Of a DNA stretch of 60,815 nt, positions 32,813-41,777 are shown piece after piece (within the stretch, counting starts at the first letter, position 1; each line of letters starts with the position of its first letter). The position numbers were made by a program, and so were the translations under genes. The notes below the pieces were generated by a model that was given only the letters and a program-made list of their open reading frames with translations, did no database searches and was not told the origin of the DNA. Source of the stretch: Shewanella sp. MBTL60-112-B2 (lineage in GTDB: Bacteria > Pseudomonadota > Gammaproteobacteria > Enterobacterales > Shewanellaceae); assembly GCF_019655055.1 (NCBI RefSeq), contig NZ_BPFA01000033.1:1-60815 (forward strand), in the 5' to 3' direction.

Positions 32813-33022
32813 TCAAAAAATTTCCAATTCTGGCTCATCTTCAAAGATGGCTTCAATTGGCATCTCAAATAAACGGGCGACTTTAAAAGCTAGGGGCAGG
32901 CTTGGATCGTATTTGCCCTTTTCTATCGCGTTAATGGTTTGCCGTGAAACTTCGAGTTTTTCAGCCAAGTCAGCCTGGGTCCAGTCGCGCTCTGCTCTGA
33001 GCACTTTTAGACGGTTTTTCAT
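32813..33022 (-). CDS. Small XRE-family transcriptional regulator
   Basis: A 69-residue helix-turn-helix protein; the HTH is AERDWTQADLAEKLEVSRQ followed by TINAIEKGKYDPSLPLAFK. The acidic C-terminal tail (EDEPELEIF) is typical of the group found beside small membrane proteins in Bacillus and proteobacteria. Its start overlaps the stop of the membrane-protein gene by 4 bases, so the pair is co-translated. It probably regulates its own operon through the interrupted palindrome at 33486-33546. Confidence 0.9.
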   Translation of the reverse strand: MKNRLKVLRAERDWTQADLAEKLEVSRQTINAIEKGKYDPSLPLAFKVARLFEMPIEAIFEDEPELEIF

Positions 33023-33441
33023 CGGTAACTGATCCTTCCTTTAATAATGCCAACCATATAGGTTAAAGCGATTAACGCTATGAGGTATGCAGCATTGAGA
33101 GGGGGAACAATAGCGCTATTTTGTAAGATTGAATAGCTGGAAAAGCTAATAATGGCCACTCCTACAGACAAAGCTAGTGCGTCGAGTTGAACCTTGCGTT
33201 CCATTTCATCGAGTTGTACCAGAAAGTGTCGATAGCTCATCAACATGGCAATACCAATAAACGTGTGAATGCAGAATGCCAAGGTAAGCAATAATCCGCT
33301 GCCAAGCAGTTCATTTTCGCTTAGGTAGGTGCTTATCAATAATGTGAGTGCCCATAAAAGTGCAAACAGATTAACTCGATTGGCATTTTTGAGATCGCGC
33401 TTAGGCAGACCTTTGGCGCATATGGCTTCGATGATCTTCAT
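33019..33441 (-). CDS. Four-helix small membrane protein paired with XRE regulator
   Basis: A 140-residue membrane protein with about four hydrophobic segments (LFALLWALTLLISTYL, LLLTLAFCIHTFIGIAML, LDALALSVGVAIISF, LNAAYLIALIALTYMVGII). A charged segment, QLDEMERKVQLDALA, lies in the middle. AAGGA sits 9 bases before the ATG at 33441. It is the first gene of the two-gene operon with the small XRE regulator. Many bacteria have such pairs, but no function is established. Confidence 0.8.
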   Translation of the reverse strand: MKIIEAICAKGLPKRDLKNANRVNLFALLWALTLLISTYLSENELLGSGLLLTLAFCIHTFIGIAMLMSYRHFLVQLDEMERKVQLDALALSVGVAIISFSSYSILQNSAIVPPLNAAYLIALIALTYMVGIIKGRISYR

Positions 33442-33485
33442 GATTACGGTTCCTTGTGTATTTTAGCTATTCTCACTCTAGCGAT

Positions 33486-33546
33486 GTAAAGTGTGCTTGA
33501 CTTATAACTTAGAGGTCTAAAGATAATAAGTCAAGTAAGCTTTACT
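33486..33546. promoter_or_regulatory. Interrupted palindrome, candidate operator
   Basis: GTAAAG at 33486-33491 pairs with CTTTAC at 33541-33546, and CTTGACTTAT at 33495-33504 pairs with ATAAGTCAAG at 33527-33536, all without mismatch. The inner arms each contain TTGACT, a -35-like hexamer, one on each strand. A third CTTTAC lies at 33561-33566. The site is 45 bases upstream of the membrane-protein/XRE operon, a typical place for autoregulation. Confidence 0.5.
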
Positions 33547-33568
33547 TTAAGTTTGTAAGGCTTTACAT

Positions 33569-33706
33569 ATGGCAAGGATGAATGCGGGCCTCACTCAGTT
33601 TTTGACTCTAGGATTAGGATCGATTGGTATAGGTCTGATTTTCTACGTATTTGGTCATAAAAAATCCCAGCATATAGCTGGGATTTTAATTGGTTCGCAG
33701 TATTAA
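33569..33706 (+). CDS. Possible 45-residue membrane micro-protein
   Basis: An open frame of 45 codons on the plus strand with AAGG 8 bases before the ATG. It encodes one hydrophobic helix (FLTLGLGSIGIGLIFYVFG) followed by HKKS, as in small inner-membrane proteins. Against it, the last third overlaps the pckA terminator hairpin at 33661-33687, whose sequence is constrained for other reasons, and I recognise no relative. Treat as tentative. Confidence 0.25.
   Translation: MARMNAGLTQFLTLGLGSIGIGLIFYVFGHKKSQHIAGILIGSQY
33655..33687 (-). terminator. Intrinsic terminator after pckA
   Basis: On the minus strand the arms AAAATCCCAGC and GCTGGGATTTT pair around a 5-base loop and run into a T-tract. 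It lies about 55 bases past the pckA stop. Confidence 0.88.
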
Positions 33707-33742
33707 CTGATGCGCCCTAAAAAGGTGCTAGAGCAGTCAATA

Positions 33743-35284
33743 TTAAGCGTTGGGACCGGCATCTTTGATTGAATCTGGTACCTGATATTTCTCGAAGTTA
33801 GCCTTAAAGCTATCAGCAAGATGTTGAGCAAACTCTGCATATTTAGCTTTATCTTCCCAAGTGTTGATTGGGTTAAGTAACTTGCTGTCTACACCTGGGA
33901 TAGCTAAAGGTACATGTAGATTTAGCTTTTCTAGGTATTCAGTCTCAACATCTTTAAGCTCACCCGATACGATAGCATCGACAATGGCGCGAGTGGTTGG
34001 GATGTCGAAACGCTTACCAATACCGTGAGGACCACCAGTCCAGCCTGTGTTAACTAGGTAAACTTGACTACCGAAAGACTCGATACGTTTCATTAGTAAC
34101 TCAGCGTACACCCCCGCTGGGCGCGGGAAGAATGGAGCACCGAAGCAAGTTGAGAATGTTGACTGAATCGCGGCAGTAGAGCCCATCTCCGTTGAGCCTA
34201 CTTTAGCGGTATAACCAGACAGGAAGTGATAAGCCGCTTGCTCTTTGGTTAGCTTAGAAACAGGTGGTAGCACACCAGAAACGTCACAGGTTAAGAACAC
34301 AACCGCGTGTGGTTCTGCGCCGCAGTTATCTAACTTACGCTGAGCGATATGCTCGAGTGGATATGCTGCACGAGTGTTTTCAGTCAAGCTTGAGTTGGTG
34401 TAATCAGGTACACGGTTTTCATCAGTCACAACGTTCTCAAGCACAGTACCGAAGCGAATTGCATCCCAGATCACTGGCTCATTCTTCTGGCTTAGGTCGA
34501 TACACTTTGCGTAGCAACCGCCTTCGATGTTGAATACGCCGCCCGGTGCCCAACCGTGCTCATCATCACCGATAAGGAAACGCTTAGGATCGGCTGAAAG
34601 CGTGGTTTTACCCGTGCCGGATAGACCGAAAAATAGTGTGGTGTCGCCATCAGCGCCTACGTTTGCCGAGCAGTGCATTGGCAGCACGCCTTTAGCAGGT
34701 AGTAAGAAGTTTTGGACTGAGAACATCGACTTCTTCATTTCGCCCGCGTATTTAAGGCCTGCAAGTAGCACCTTACGTTCTGCGAAGTTAATAATTACAG
34801 TGGCATCAGAATGTGTGCCATCACGCTCAGGAACACACTCAAAACCGGGGGCATTCATGATCTGCCATACAGGCTTGTCACTGGCATTAAATTCTTCAGG
34901 CACGATGAATAGGTTGCGAGCAAATAGTTGGTGCCAAGCGTACTGAGTAGTGACTCGAACTGGCTGATAATGCTCTTGGCTTGCACCGACTTCGAGTTCA
35001 GATACAAAAGTGTCTTTGTCAGCTAGGTAAGCTTCAACTCGCTCCCACAGAGCGTTAAAAGCATTGGCTTCGAAAGGCTTGTTGACCGGGCCCCATTCGA
35101 TATCAGCTTCAGAGCCAGGCTCTTTAACGATGAAACGGTCGTTAGGAGAACGGCCTGAGCGTTCACCAGTCTTTGCAACTAAAGCACCATTGGCGGTCAA
35201 TTCGCCTTCTCCACGTGCAAGCGCAAGCTCGACTAATTGGCCTGTTGAAAGGTTAAGGTACTCGCGGTTTGATCCATCCGCCAT
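33743..35284 (-). CDS. pckA: Phosphoenolpyruvate carboxykinase (ATP)
   Basis: Gluconeogenic enzyme converting oxaloacetate and ATP to phosphoenolpyruvate. The kinase-1a loop GLSGTGKTTLS, the metal-binding GDDEHGW segment, the RSGRSPNDRFIV N-terminal motif and YLVNTGWTGGPHG near the C-terminus are all intact. I place the start at the ATG at 35284 (protein beginning MADGSNREYL), because GGAG is 9 bases upstream and the resulting 513 residues match the length I recall for Shewanella PckA. An upstream ATG at 35311 would add nine residues. It is monocistronic. Confidence 0.96.
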   Translation of the reverse strand: MADGSNREYLNLSTGQLVELALARGEGELTANGALVAKTGERSGRSPNDRFIVKEPGSEADIEWGPVNKPFEANAFNALWERVEAYLADKDTFVSELEVGASQEHYQPVRVTTQYAWHQLFARNLFIVPEEFNASDKPVWQIMNAPGFECVPERDGTHSDATVIINFAERKVLLAGLKYAGEMKKSMFSVQNFLLPAKGVLPMHCSANVGADGDTTLFFGLSGTGKTTLSADPKRFLIGDDEHGWAPGGVFNIEGGCYAKCIDLSQKNEPVIWDAIRFGTVLENVVTDENRVPDYTNSSLTENTRAAYPLEHIAQRKLDNCGAEPHAVVFLTCDVSGVLPPVSKLTKEQAAYHFLSGYTAKVGSTEMGSTAAIQSTFSTCFGAPFFPRPAGVYAELLMKRIESFGSQVYLVNTGWTGGPHGIGKRFDIPTTRAIVDAIVSGELKDVETEYLEKLNLHVPLAIPGVDSKLLNPINTWEDKAKYAEFAQHLADSFKANFEKYQVPDSIKDAGPNA

Positions 35285-35378
35285 AGGTAAGGTCTCCATC
35301 TGTGAGGTCATCAATAAGGTGCTGATCTATTGCGCCAGCTTATATTTAGAGCGATTGTAACTTATGCGGATATGAATA

Positions 35379-35394
35379 TGTGTACTAGATCAAA
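35379..35394. promoter_or_regulatory. Weak CRP-like site upstream of pckA
   Basis: TGTGT and TCAAA half-sites flank a 6-base spacer, 8 of 10 matches to the TGTGA-N6-TCACA consensus. It lies about 95 bases upstream of the chosen start. Carbon-source control through CRP would be reasonable for this gene, but the match is marginal. Confidence 0.25.
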
Positions 35395-35465
35395 AAAAAC
35401 AGTGAAAAGAGATGTGGAAACACTTTTTTTGACATTTTCCTCTGTTAATAAGATGCATTTTAATC

Positions 35466-35492
35466 ATAAAAAAGGCGCCACAAGGGCGCCTT
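35466..35492 (-). terminator. Intrinsic terminator after hslO
   Basis: On the minus strand the arms AAAGGCGCC and GGCGCCTTT pair around a 4-base loop and run into TTTTAT. It lies 41 bases past the hslO stop. Confidence 0.88.
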
Positions 35493-35532
35493 TAATCGGT
35501 TTAGCCAATTTGTTTGGCTAACTCAATATGAC

Positions 35533-36393
35533 TTATTGAGTTACATCGCTGGTTGGTGCGTTTGCAAAGATAGCTTCAACATCAATAGCGTCGAAGATGT
35601 ATTTGCTGTTGCAATACTCGCAGCCCATCTCTACTTTGCCTAGCTCGGCTAGGATAGAGTCGATTTCTTCTCTCGACACAGTACGGATAGCCTGTGCACT
35701 GCGCTCTTTAGAGCAGGTACACTTAAAGCTAATCGACACAGGGTCAAATAAGCGAACTTCTTCTTCGTGATATAGGCGATGTAGCACTTCTTCAGCGGGT
35801 AGCGTGAATAGCTCTTCCTGCTTAACGGTTGAAGTTAATACAGATAGATGCTCAAACTCTTGGTTGTGATTACCATCGGTAGGCAACACTTGTAAGAACA
35901 TGCCTGCAGCTTGCTTGGTATCAGCAAATAACTTGATCTTAGTCGGTAGCTGCTCAGATTGTGCGAAGTAATCTTCTAGACATTCCGCCAGAGTGTCTTT
36001 ATCTAGCGCAACCACACCTTGATAACGTTCGCCGTCATCTGGTGTTAGGGTGATCACCATGTAGCCTTTGCCAAACATCTGCGTAAGACTCGCATCGTCG
36101 CTAATATCGCCTTCCCAACGTGATACGCCGCGAAGTTGCTGCAGGTTATTACCGTTAATCACTGCTAGTGATACAGGGCCATTACCTTGCAGCTGAATAC
36201 TGATATCACCGCTGAACTTCAAGGTTGCAGTTAATAAGGCTGTAGAAGCCATTAGCTCACCCAATAGATGTTGAATAGCTAATGGGTATTCATGTGCAGA
36301 TAGCACCTCTTGGTAGCTATTTTCTAGCTGTACCAGCTCGCCACGTACACTCGCGTTTTCGAATAAATAGCGATATAAATTGTCTTTAGTCAT
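35533..36393 (-). CDS. hslO: Redox-regulated chaperone Hsp33
   Basis: A cytoplasmic holdase activated by oxidation. The C-terminal zinc-binding cysteines are present as KCTCSKER and GCEYCNSKYI (CxC then CxxC), which form disulfides on activation. The N-terminal RGELVQLENSYQEVL and ELMASTALLTATLKF segments are typical of the family. The length of 286 residues is normal. It starts 18 bases after the hslR stop on the same strand, giving an hslR-hslO heat-shock operon. Confidence 0.96.
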   Translation of the reverse strand: MTKDNLYRYLFENASVRGELVQLENSYQEVLSAHEYPLAIQHLLGELMASTALLTATLKFSGDISIQLQGNGPVSLAVINGNNLQQLRGVSRWEGDISDDASLTQMFGKGYMVITLTPDDGERYQGVVALDKDTLAECLEDYFAQSEQLPTKIKLFADTKQAAGMFLQVLPTDGNHNQEFEHLSVLTSTVKQEELFTLPAEEVLHRLYHEEEVRLFDPVSISFKCTCSKERSAQAIRTVSREEIDSILAELGKVEMGCEYCNSKYIFDAIDVEAIFANAPTSDVTQ

Positions 36394-36411
36394 CTCTTTG
36401 TTCCAATCTCT

Positions 36412-36810
36412 CTAGCTTTCTTTAAAGCGCATTATTTGTCGACGTTGTTTCTTATCCGGCTTCTGATCGGGAGCGGGATTATTAAGAATATTTAAACGTC
36501 TTTGCTCTGCATAAGTCTCTCGTTTTGCTATGCTTTGCGGTGTTTCTTCATAAAGGGTTTGTGCTATTGACCCTTTTTGTCGATGTTCTGACAATTCTTT
36601 GATGACGATCTCTTTTTCATCATAGCCTTGTCTTAATCTTATCGTGGCACCAATTTCGGCATATTTGCTCGATTTTGTACGCTGGCCGTTATAGTGTATT
36701 TTACCACCATTAATCATCTCTTTTGAGATGGCACGGGTTTTATAAAAACGTGCAGCCCAGAGCCATTTATCAAGCCTGACTTTAATTGCTTGTTGCTCGT
36801 CACTGTTCAT
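36412..36810 (-). CDS. hslR: Heat-shock protein Hsp15 (S4 domain)
   Basis: An RNA-binding S4-domain protein that binds free 50S subunits carrying nascent chains and helps recycle them. The S4 domain is VRLDKWLWAARFYKTRAIS near the N-terminus with the INGGKIHYNGQR turn; the C-terminus is highly basic and ends with KKQRRQIMRF. It has 132 residues, as in E. coli Hsp15. It is the first gene of hslR-hslO and divergent from gspC, with about 270 bases between them. Confidence 0.94.
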   Translation of the reverse strand: MNSDEQQAIKVRLDKWLWAARFYKTRAISKEMINGGKIHYNGQRTKSSKYAEIGATIRLRQGYDEKEIVIKELSEHRQKGSIAQTLYEETPQSIAKRETYAEQRRLNILNNPAPDQKPDKKQRRQIMRFKES

Positions 36811-37080
36811 GAGCGACTCCAGTGATAGATTAACCTTATATAAAGTAGGGGGAAGTTCACAAGCTCAGCAGGAATATACAAATCTTTACTTTCCCGCTGG
36901 TAAAATAGTGGCAGGCTTCACACCCTTTTTAGGCGCGTAAAGTTAGCATATTTGGTTAATTATGGCCAACATTGCTACAGCAATGGGCTTGTTGGCAAAA
37001 GTAGTGTAGGTTAGCATGGATCACAATTTGCTAAATTATCATAATCAGAACAGAGACCTGCATTGAGGGTCCACATAAAT

Positions 37081-37998
37081 ATGGATTTATTAGATAAGTT
37101 TTTAACTAAAGCGGCTGGAGTGCCTCAAAAGCCAGTAAGTACAGCGATATTTAGCATTGGGCTATTAATAGCTCTTTACTTGTTAGCGCAAATTACTTGG
37201 AAATTAGTACCTGAAGACTCGGAGACTGCGCGCTGGGTACCTACGCCTGTCGCTAGTAATGCGGCTGGTCAAGTCAACATCCTCAATCTGCAACAACTCT
37301 CTCTCTTTGGTAAGCCTGATGCGGCAGGTAATAAACCTAAAGTAGCTCCTGTAGAAGAAATCATTACCGACGCCCCTAAAACCTCGCTATCTATTCAGCT
37401 TACAGGGGTGGTGGCATCAACCACAGAACAGAAAGGTTTAGCGGTTATTGCTTCAAGCGGTAGTCAAGACACTTACAGCTTAGGCGATAAGATTAAAGGC
37501 ACATCGGCTTCGTTAAAAGAGGTCTATGCCGACAGAATTATTATTACTAACAGCGGTCGTTACGAGACCTTAATGCTCGATGGTCTAGAATACAATACTA
37601 ATGGCGCGGCTAATCAGCAGTTACAAAAAGCTAAGAGTGTTTCTAAGGGTAAGACGATTGATAATCGTAAAAATAGTGCTGTAGCGGCTGAATTAAGCCA
37701 GTCTCGCGATGAGATTTTGGCTGACCCGAGTAAAATTACCGATTATTTGTCAATTTCACCGGTTAAGAGCGGTGGAGAGCTTGCTGGTTACCGTCTTAAC
37801 CCAGGTAAAGACCGTGAACTATTTAAACAGGCTGGTTTCAGGGCTAATGATTTAGCTAAATCAATTAATGGCTATGACCTAACTGATATGGGGCAGGCGT
37901 TAGAGGTAATGGCGCAGCTGCCTGAGATGACTGAAGTCGCCTTGATGGTAGAGCGAGAAGGTCAACTAATTGAAATAATGTTTAGTCTGCCGCAATAA
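37081..37998 (+). CDS. gspC: Type II secretion system protein GspC
   Basis: Inner-membrane platform protein that contacts the secretin GspD. There is one membrane helix near residues 20-37 (VSTAIFSIGLLIALYLLAQ), a homology region around LQLTGVVASTTEQKGLAVI, and a C-terminal domain with the PDZ-like pattern (YRLNPGKDRELFKQAGFRANDLAKSI split over the helix). It has 305 residues. I start at the ATG at 37081, with GAGGG 11 bases upstream; a TTG at 37063 would add six residues. It is the first gene of the gspC-N operon. Confidence 0.94.
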   Translation: MDLLDKFLTKAAGVPQKPVSTAIFSIGLLIALYLLAQITWKLVPEDSETARWVPTPVASNAAGQVNILNLQQLSLFGKPDAAGNKPKVAPVEEIITDAPKTSLSIQLTGVVASTTEQKGLAVIASSGSQDTYSLGDKIKGTSASLKEVYADRIIITNSGRYETLMLDGLEYNTNGAANQQLQKAKSVSKGKTIDNRKNSAVAAELSQSRDEILADPSKITDYLSISPVKSGGELAGYRLNPGKDRELFKQAGFRANDLAKSINGYDLTDMGQALEVMAQLPEMTEVALMVEREGQLIEIMFSLPQ

Positions 37999-38080
37999 AT
38001 ACGTAGCAGAAATAACAATAGAATTTGCAGTAAGACACATTGAGTTTGCCGCAACGAAAGGGTTTAGGGGAAGTATAACA

Positions 38081-40210
38081 ATGAATAATAAGCGGATTAG
38101 ACGCAGATTAATCGCCGGTATGGTGATGGGGGCTTCACTACTCGCTCCACAACTTGCATGGTCTGAACAATATGCGGCTAACTTTAAAGGCACCGATATC
38201 CAAGAGTTTATCAACATTGTTGGTAAAAACTTGAATCGAACTATTATTGTCGACCCAACCGTTCGCGGAAAAATCAATGTTCGTAGTTACGATCTACTTA
38301 ACGACGAACAGTACTATCAGTTCTTCCTCAACGTATTACAAGTCTATGGCTATGCCGTTGTCGAGATGGACAACAACATCATTAAGGTGATCAAAGATAA
38401 AGATGCTAAAACCGCATCAATCCGCGTTGCCGATGATAATGCGCCAGGCCTAGGTGACGAGATGGTTACTCGTATCGTTGCTCTTTATAACACCGAAGCC
38501 AAGCAGCTTGCCCCGCTATTACGTCAGTTAAACGATAACGCCGGTGGCGGTAACGTGGTTAACTACGATCCGTCCAATGTATTGATGATTTCTGGCCGTG
38601 CCGCAGTGGTTAATAAGCTGGTTGAAATTGTGCGCCGTGTAGATAAGCAAGGTGATACCGCTGTTGAAGTGGTTAAGCTTGAATATGCTTCAGCCGGTGA
38701 AATCGTACGTATTATCGATACCCTTTACCGTTCAACTGCAAACCAAGCTCAAATGCCTGGCCAAGCACCAAAAGTTGTTGCCGATGAGCGTACTAACGCC
38801 GTGGTGGTAAGTGGTGATGAGAAAAGCCGTGAGCGTGTGGTACAACTGATTAAAAACCTAGATGCAGAGCAAGCAACTACAGGTAACACTAAGGTTCGCT
38901 ATCTGCGTTATGCCAAGGCTGAAGATCTGGTTGAGGTGTTAACCGGTTTTGCTGAACAACTTGTTGATGATAAAGGCACGCCACAAGGTGGCGGCAGCAA
39001 GCGTCGTAACGAAATTAATATTATGGCTCATACCGATACCAATGCTTTGGTGATCAGTGCCGAGCCTGATCAGATGCGCACCATTGAAAGCGTGATTAAT
39101 CAGTTGGATATTCGCCGTGCACAGGTACTGGTTGAAGCGATTATCGTAGAAGTTGGTGAAGGTGATGATGTAGGTTTTGGTGTGCAGTGGGCAACCGAAG
39201 CTGGCGGTGGTACTCAGTTTAATAACCTAGGCCCAACCATTGGTGAAATAGGTGCGGGTGTTTGGCAGGCTCAAGGTGAAGAAGGCTCTACAGTCTGTAA
39301 CGACGGTACCTGTACCGAAAACCCTGACACTCGTGGTGATATCACCTTACTTGCGCAAGCATTGGGTAAGGTAAATGGTATGGCTTGGGGCGTGGCAATG
39401 GGCGATTTCGCCGCCTTGATTCAAGCCGTGTCGAGTGATACCAAATCAAACGTACTTGCTACACCGTCTATTACTACGCTAGATAACCAAGAAGCCTCAT
39501 TTATCGTCGGTGATGAAGTGCCTATTTTAACGGGTAGCCAAAATTCGAGTAACGGTAATAGCAACCCATTCCAAACGGTTGAGCGTAAAGAAGTGGGCGT
39601 AAAGCTTAAAGTGGTGCCTCAAATTAACGAAGGCAGCTCAGTTAAGCTGACAATCGAGCAGGAAGTATCAGGTATTAACGGCAAGACTGGTGTCGATGTA
39701 ACCTTTGCCACTCGTCGCTTAACCACGACTGTTATGGCGGACTCTGGTCAGATCGTAGTGCTAGGTGGTTTGATTAAAGAAGAAGTACAAGAGTCGGTGC
39801 AGAAAGTACCATTCTTAGGTGATATCCCGATTATTGGCCACCTATTTAAGTCTTCTTCTAGCGGTAAGAAAAAAACCAACTTGATGGTATTTATTAAGCC
39901 TACGATTATTCGTGATGGTATCACCATGGAAGGCATAGCAGGTCGCAAGTATAACTACTTCCGTGCACTGCAGCTTGAGCAGCAGGAGCGTGGTGTTAAC
40001 CTTATGCCAAATACTCAAGTTCCTATCTTAGAAGAGTGGAATCAAGCTGACTACCTGCCTCCAGAAGTCAATGAAGTATTGAACCGTTACAAAGAAGGCA
40101 AAGGCTTAGACACTAAGATGCGTGAAACGGATCCTGCTCTAAAGTCTATCTCCAATAGCAAAGATGCCGATAAGCAAGGCACTGATACCGTGACAGATGC
40201 TGATGAGTGA
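38081..40210 (+). CDS. gspD: Type II secretion system secretin GspD
   Basis: The outer-membrane channel of the system. Residues 1 to about 29 form a signal peptide (LIAGMVMGASLLAPQLAWS). Then come the N0-N3 domains (NFKGTDIQEFINIVGKNLN, VVNYDPSNVLMISGRAAVV and others) and the secretin domain, with the VPILTGSQ and VGVKLKVVPQINEG segments and the late VPFLGDIPIIGHLF stretch. The S-domain region at the C-terminus (residues about 640-709) is polar. It has 709 residues. It overlaps gspE by 8 bases. Confidence 0.97.
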   Translation: MNNKRIRRRLIAGMVMGASLLAPQLAWSEQYAANFKGTDIQEFINIVGKNLNRTIIVDPTVRGKINVRSYDLLNDEQYYQFFLNVLQVYGYAVVEMDNNIIKVIKDKDAKTASIRVADDNAPGLGDEMVTRIVALYNTEAKQLAPLLRQLNDNAGGGNVVNYDPSNVLMISGRAAVVNKLVEIVRRVDKQGDTAVEVVKLEYASAGEIVRIIDTLYRSTANQAQMPGQAPKVVADERTNAVVVSGDEKSRERVVQLIKNLDAEQATTGNTKVRYLRYAKAEDLVEVLTGFAEQLVDDKGTPQGGGSKRRNEINIMAHTDTNALVISAEPDQMRTIESVINQLDIRRAQVLVEAIIVEVGEGDDVGFGVQWATEAGGGTQFNNLGPTIGEIGAGVWQAQGEEGSTVCNDGTCTENPDTRGDITLLAQALGKVNGMAWGVAMGDFAALIQAVSSDTKSNVLATPSITTLDNQEASFIVGDEVPILTGSQNSSNGNSNPFQTVERKEVGVKLKVVPQINEGSSVKLTIEQEVSGINGKTGVDVTFATRRLTTTVMADSGQIVVLGGLIKEEVQESVQKVPFLGDIPIIGHLFKSSSSGKKKTNLMVFIKPTIIRDGITMEGIAGRKYNYFRALQLEQQERGVNLMPNTQVPILEEWNQADYLPPEVNEVLNRYKEGKGLDTKMRETDPALKSISNSKDADKQGTDTVTDADE

Positions 40211-41774
40211 GAATTCAATTCAAGTCGATGAAGAGCTAGCGCAGGTCTCGAATGAGCTTGGGCTAGTGTCTGAGGGTGAAGCGGACCAGCTTTTTCATTC
40301 AAACAGTAAAGAGCGTTTGCCCTTTGCTTTTGCGCATAGATTCAAGGTGGCGCTAGCCACTGACGAAAATAATCAGCTGTCGCTTTATTATACCCAAGGA
40401 ACACCTTTAGCTTCCTTGCTTGAGGTGCGTCGTTATTGTGGCAAAGAGCTACCTTTAATTAAGCTTGAAGAGACAGCCTTCGAGGCGCGTTTGACCCAAG
40501 CTTATCAGGCAAACTCTTCTGAAGCGCAGCAGATGATGGAAGATATCGGTAATGAGATGGACTTGTTCACGCTTGCCGAAGAGCTGCCGCAAACTGAAGA
40601 TCTGTTAGAGGGCGACGATGATGCGCCGATTATTAAGTTAATCAACGCGCTCTTGTCTGAGGCGATTAAAGAAGAAGCGTCAGATATCCATATTGAAACC
40701 TACGAAAAACAGTTAATTGTGCGTTTCCGTGTCGATGGCATTCTTAAAGAAGTCCTCAAGCCGAACCGTAAACTGTCATCTTTGTTGGTGTCGCGTATTA
40801 AGGTTATGGCGCGTCTCGATATCGCTGAAAAACGTGTACCACAAGATGGTCGTATTTCACTGCGTATTGCGGGACGAGCGGTTGATGTGCGTGTATCGAC
40901 GATGCCGTCAAGCCATGGCGAGCGTGTGGTACTGCGTCTACTGGATAAAAACGCCGGTAATTTAGATTTAGAGCAGCTTGGTATGACCGAAGCGGTTCGT
41001 CATCAATTTGATGAGCTGATCCGCAGGCCCCACGGTATTATTTTGGTAACAGGCCCTACAGGTTCGGGTAAGAGTACCACCCTCTATGCTGGCCTTACCG
41101 AAATTAACTCGAAAGATACTAACATTCTTACCGTAGAAGATCCGATCGAATACGAGTTAGAAGGTATTGGTCAAACTCAAGTTAACACTAAAGTTGATAT
41201 GACTTTCGCCCGTGGCTTACGTGCAATTCTACGTCAAGATCCCGATGTGGTGATGATTGGTGAAATTCGAGATCTTGAGACCGCTCAAATTGCGGTGCAG
41301 GCATCGCTTACTGGTCATATGGTTATCTCAACTCTGCACACCAATACAGCATCAGGGGCAATTACACGTTTGCAAGATATGGGAGTTGAACCTTTCCTCG
41401 TGTCTTCGAGTTTGCTTGGTGTACTTGCTCAGCGTCTTATCCGTACCTTGTGCCCAAGCTGTAAAGAAGCACATACTCCGGATAATCGTGAAAGAGAGCT
41501 TCTCGGTATTAGTAGCGATGATCCGCGGGTAATTTTCCGAGCTAAGGGTTGTCAGGCTTGTGGTCATAATGGCTATCGTGGCCGAACAGGTATTCATGAG
41601 TTACTTATTGTCGATGATCATGTGCGTGAACTTATTCACACCGGGCGCGGCGAGTTAGCGATTGAAAAACATATTCGTCAATCAGTGCCGAGCATTCGAC
41701 ATGACGGAATGAGTAAGGTGCTTGCGGGTAAAACTACCCTAGAAGAAGTGCTGCGTGTCACTCGAGAGGAGTAA
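40203..41774 (+). CDS. gspE: Type II secretion ATPase GspE
   Basis: The cytoplasmic ATPase that drives pseudopilus assembly. The Walker A motif is GPTGSGKSTTLYAGL, the Asp box is LTVEDPIEYEL, the Walker B region is DPDVVMIGEIRD, and the His box is GHMVISTLHTN. A four-Cys zinc site is present as CPSC and CQAC. The start is the ATG at 40203 inside the end of gspD; an ATG at 40197 is equally placed. About 523 residues is normal for GspE. Confidence 0.97.
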   Translation: MSENSIQVDEELAQVSNELGLVSEGEADQLFHSNSKERLPFAFAHRFKVALATDENNQLSLYYTQGTPLASLLEVRRYCGKELPLIKLEETAFEARLTQAYQANSSEAQQMMEDIGNEMDLFTLAEELPQTEDLLEGDDDAPIIKLINALLSEAIKEEASDIHIETYEKQLIVRFRVDGILKEVLKPNRKLSSLLVSRIKVMARLDIAEKRVPQDGRISLRIAGRAVDVRVSTMPSSHGERVVLRLLDKNAGNLDLEQLGMTEAVRHQFDELIRRPHGIILVTGPTGSGKSTTLYAGLTEINSKDTNILTVEDPIEYELEGIGQTQVNTKVDMTFARGLRAILRQDPDVVMIGEIRDLETAQIAVQASLTGHMVISTLHTNTASGAITRLQDMGVEPFLVSSSLLGVLAQRLIRTLCPSCKEAHTPDNRERELLGISSDDPRVIFRAKGCQACGHNGYRGRTGIHELLIVDDHVRELIHTGRGELAIEKHIRQSVPSIRHDGMSKVLAGKTTLEEVLRVTREE

Positions 41775-41777
41775 ACC

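Noticed and set aside
32813..33441. Toxin-antitoxin pair
   Set aside because: The partner of the small XRE protein is a four-helix membrane protein with no toxin motif, and such pairs are widespread regulator/membrane-protein operons.
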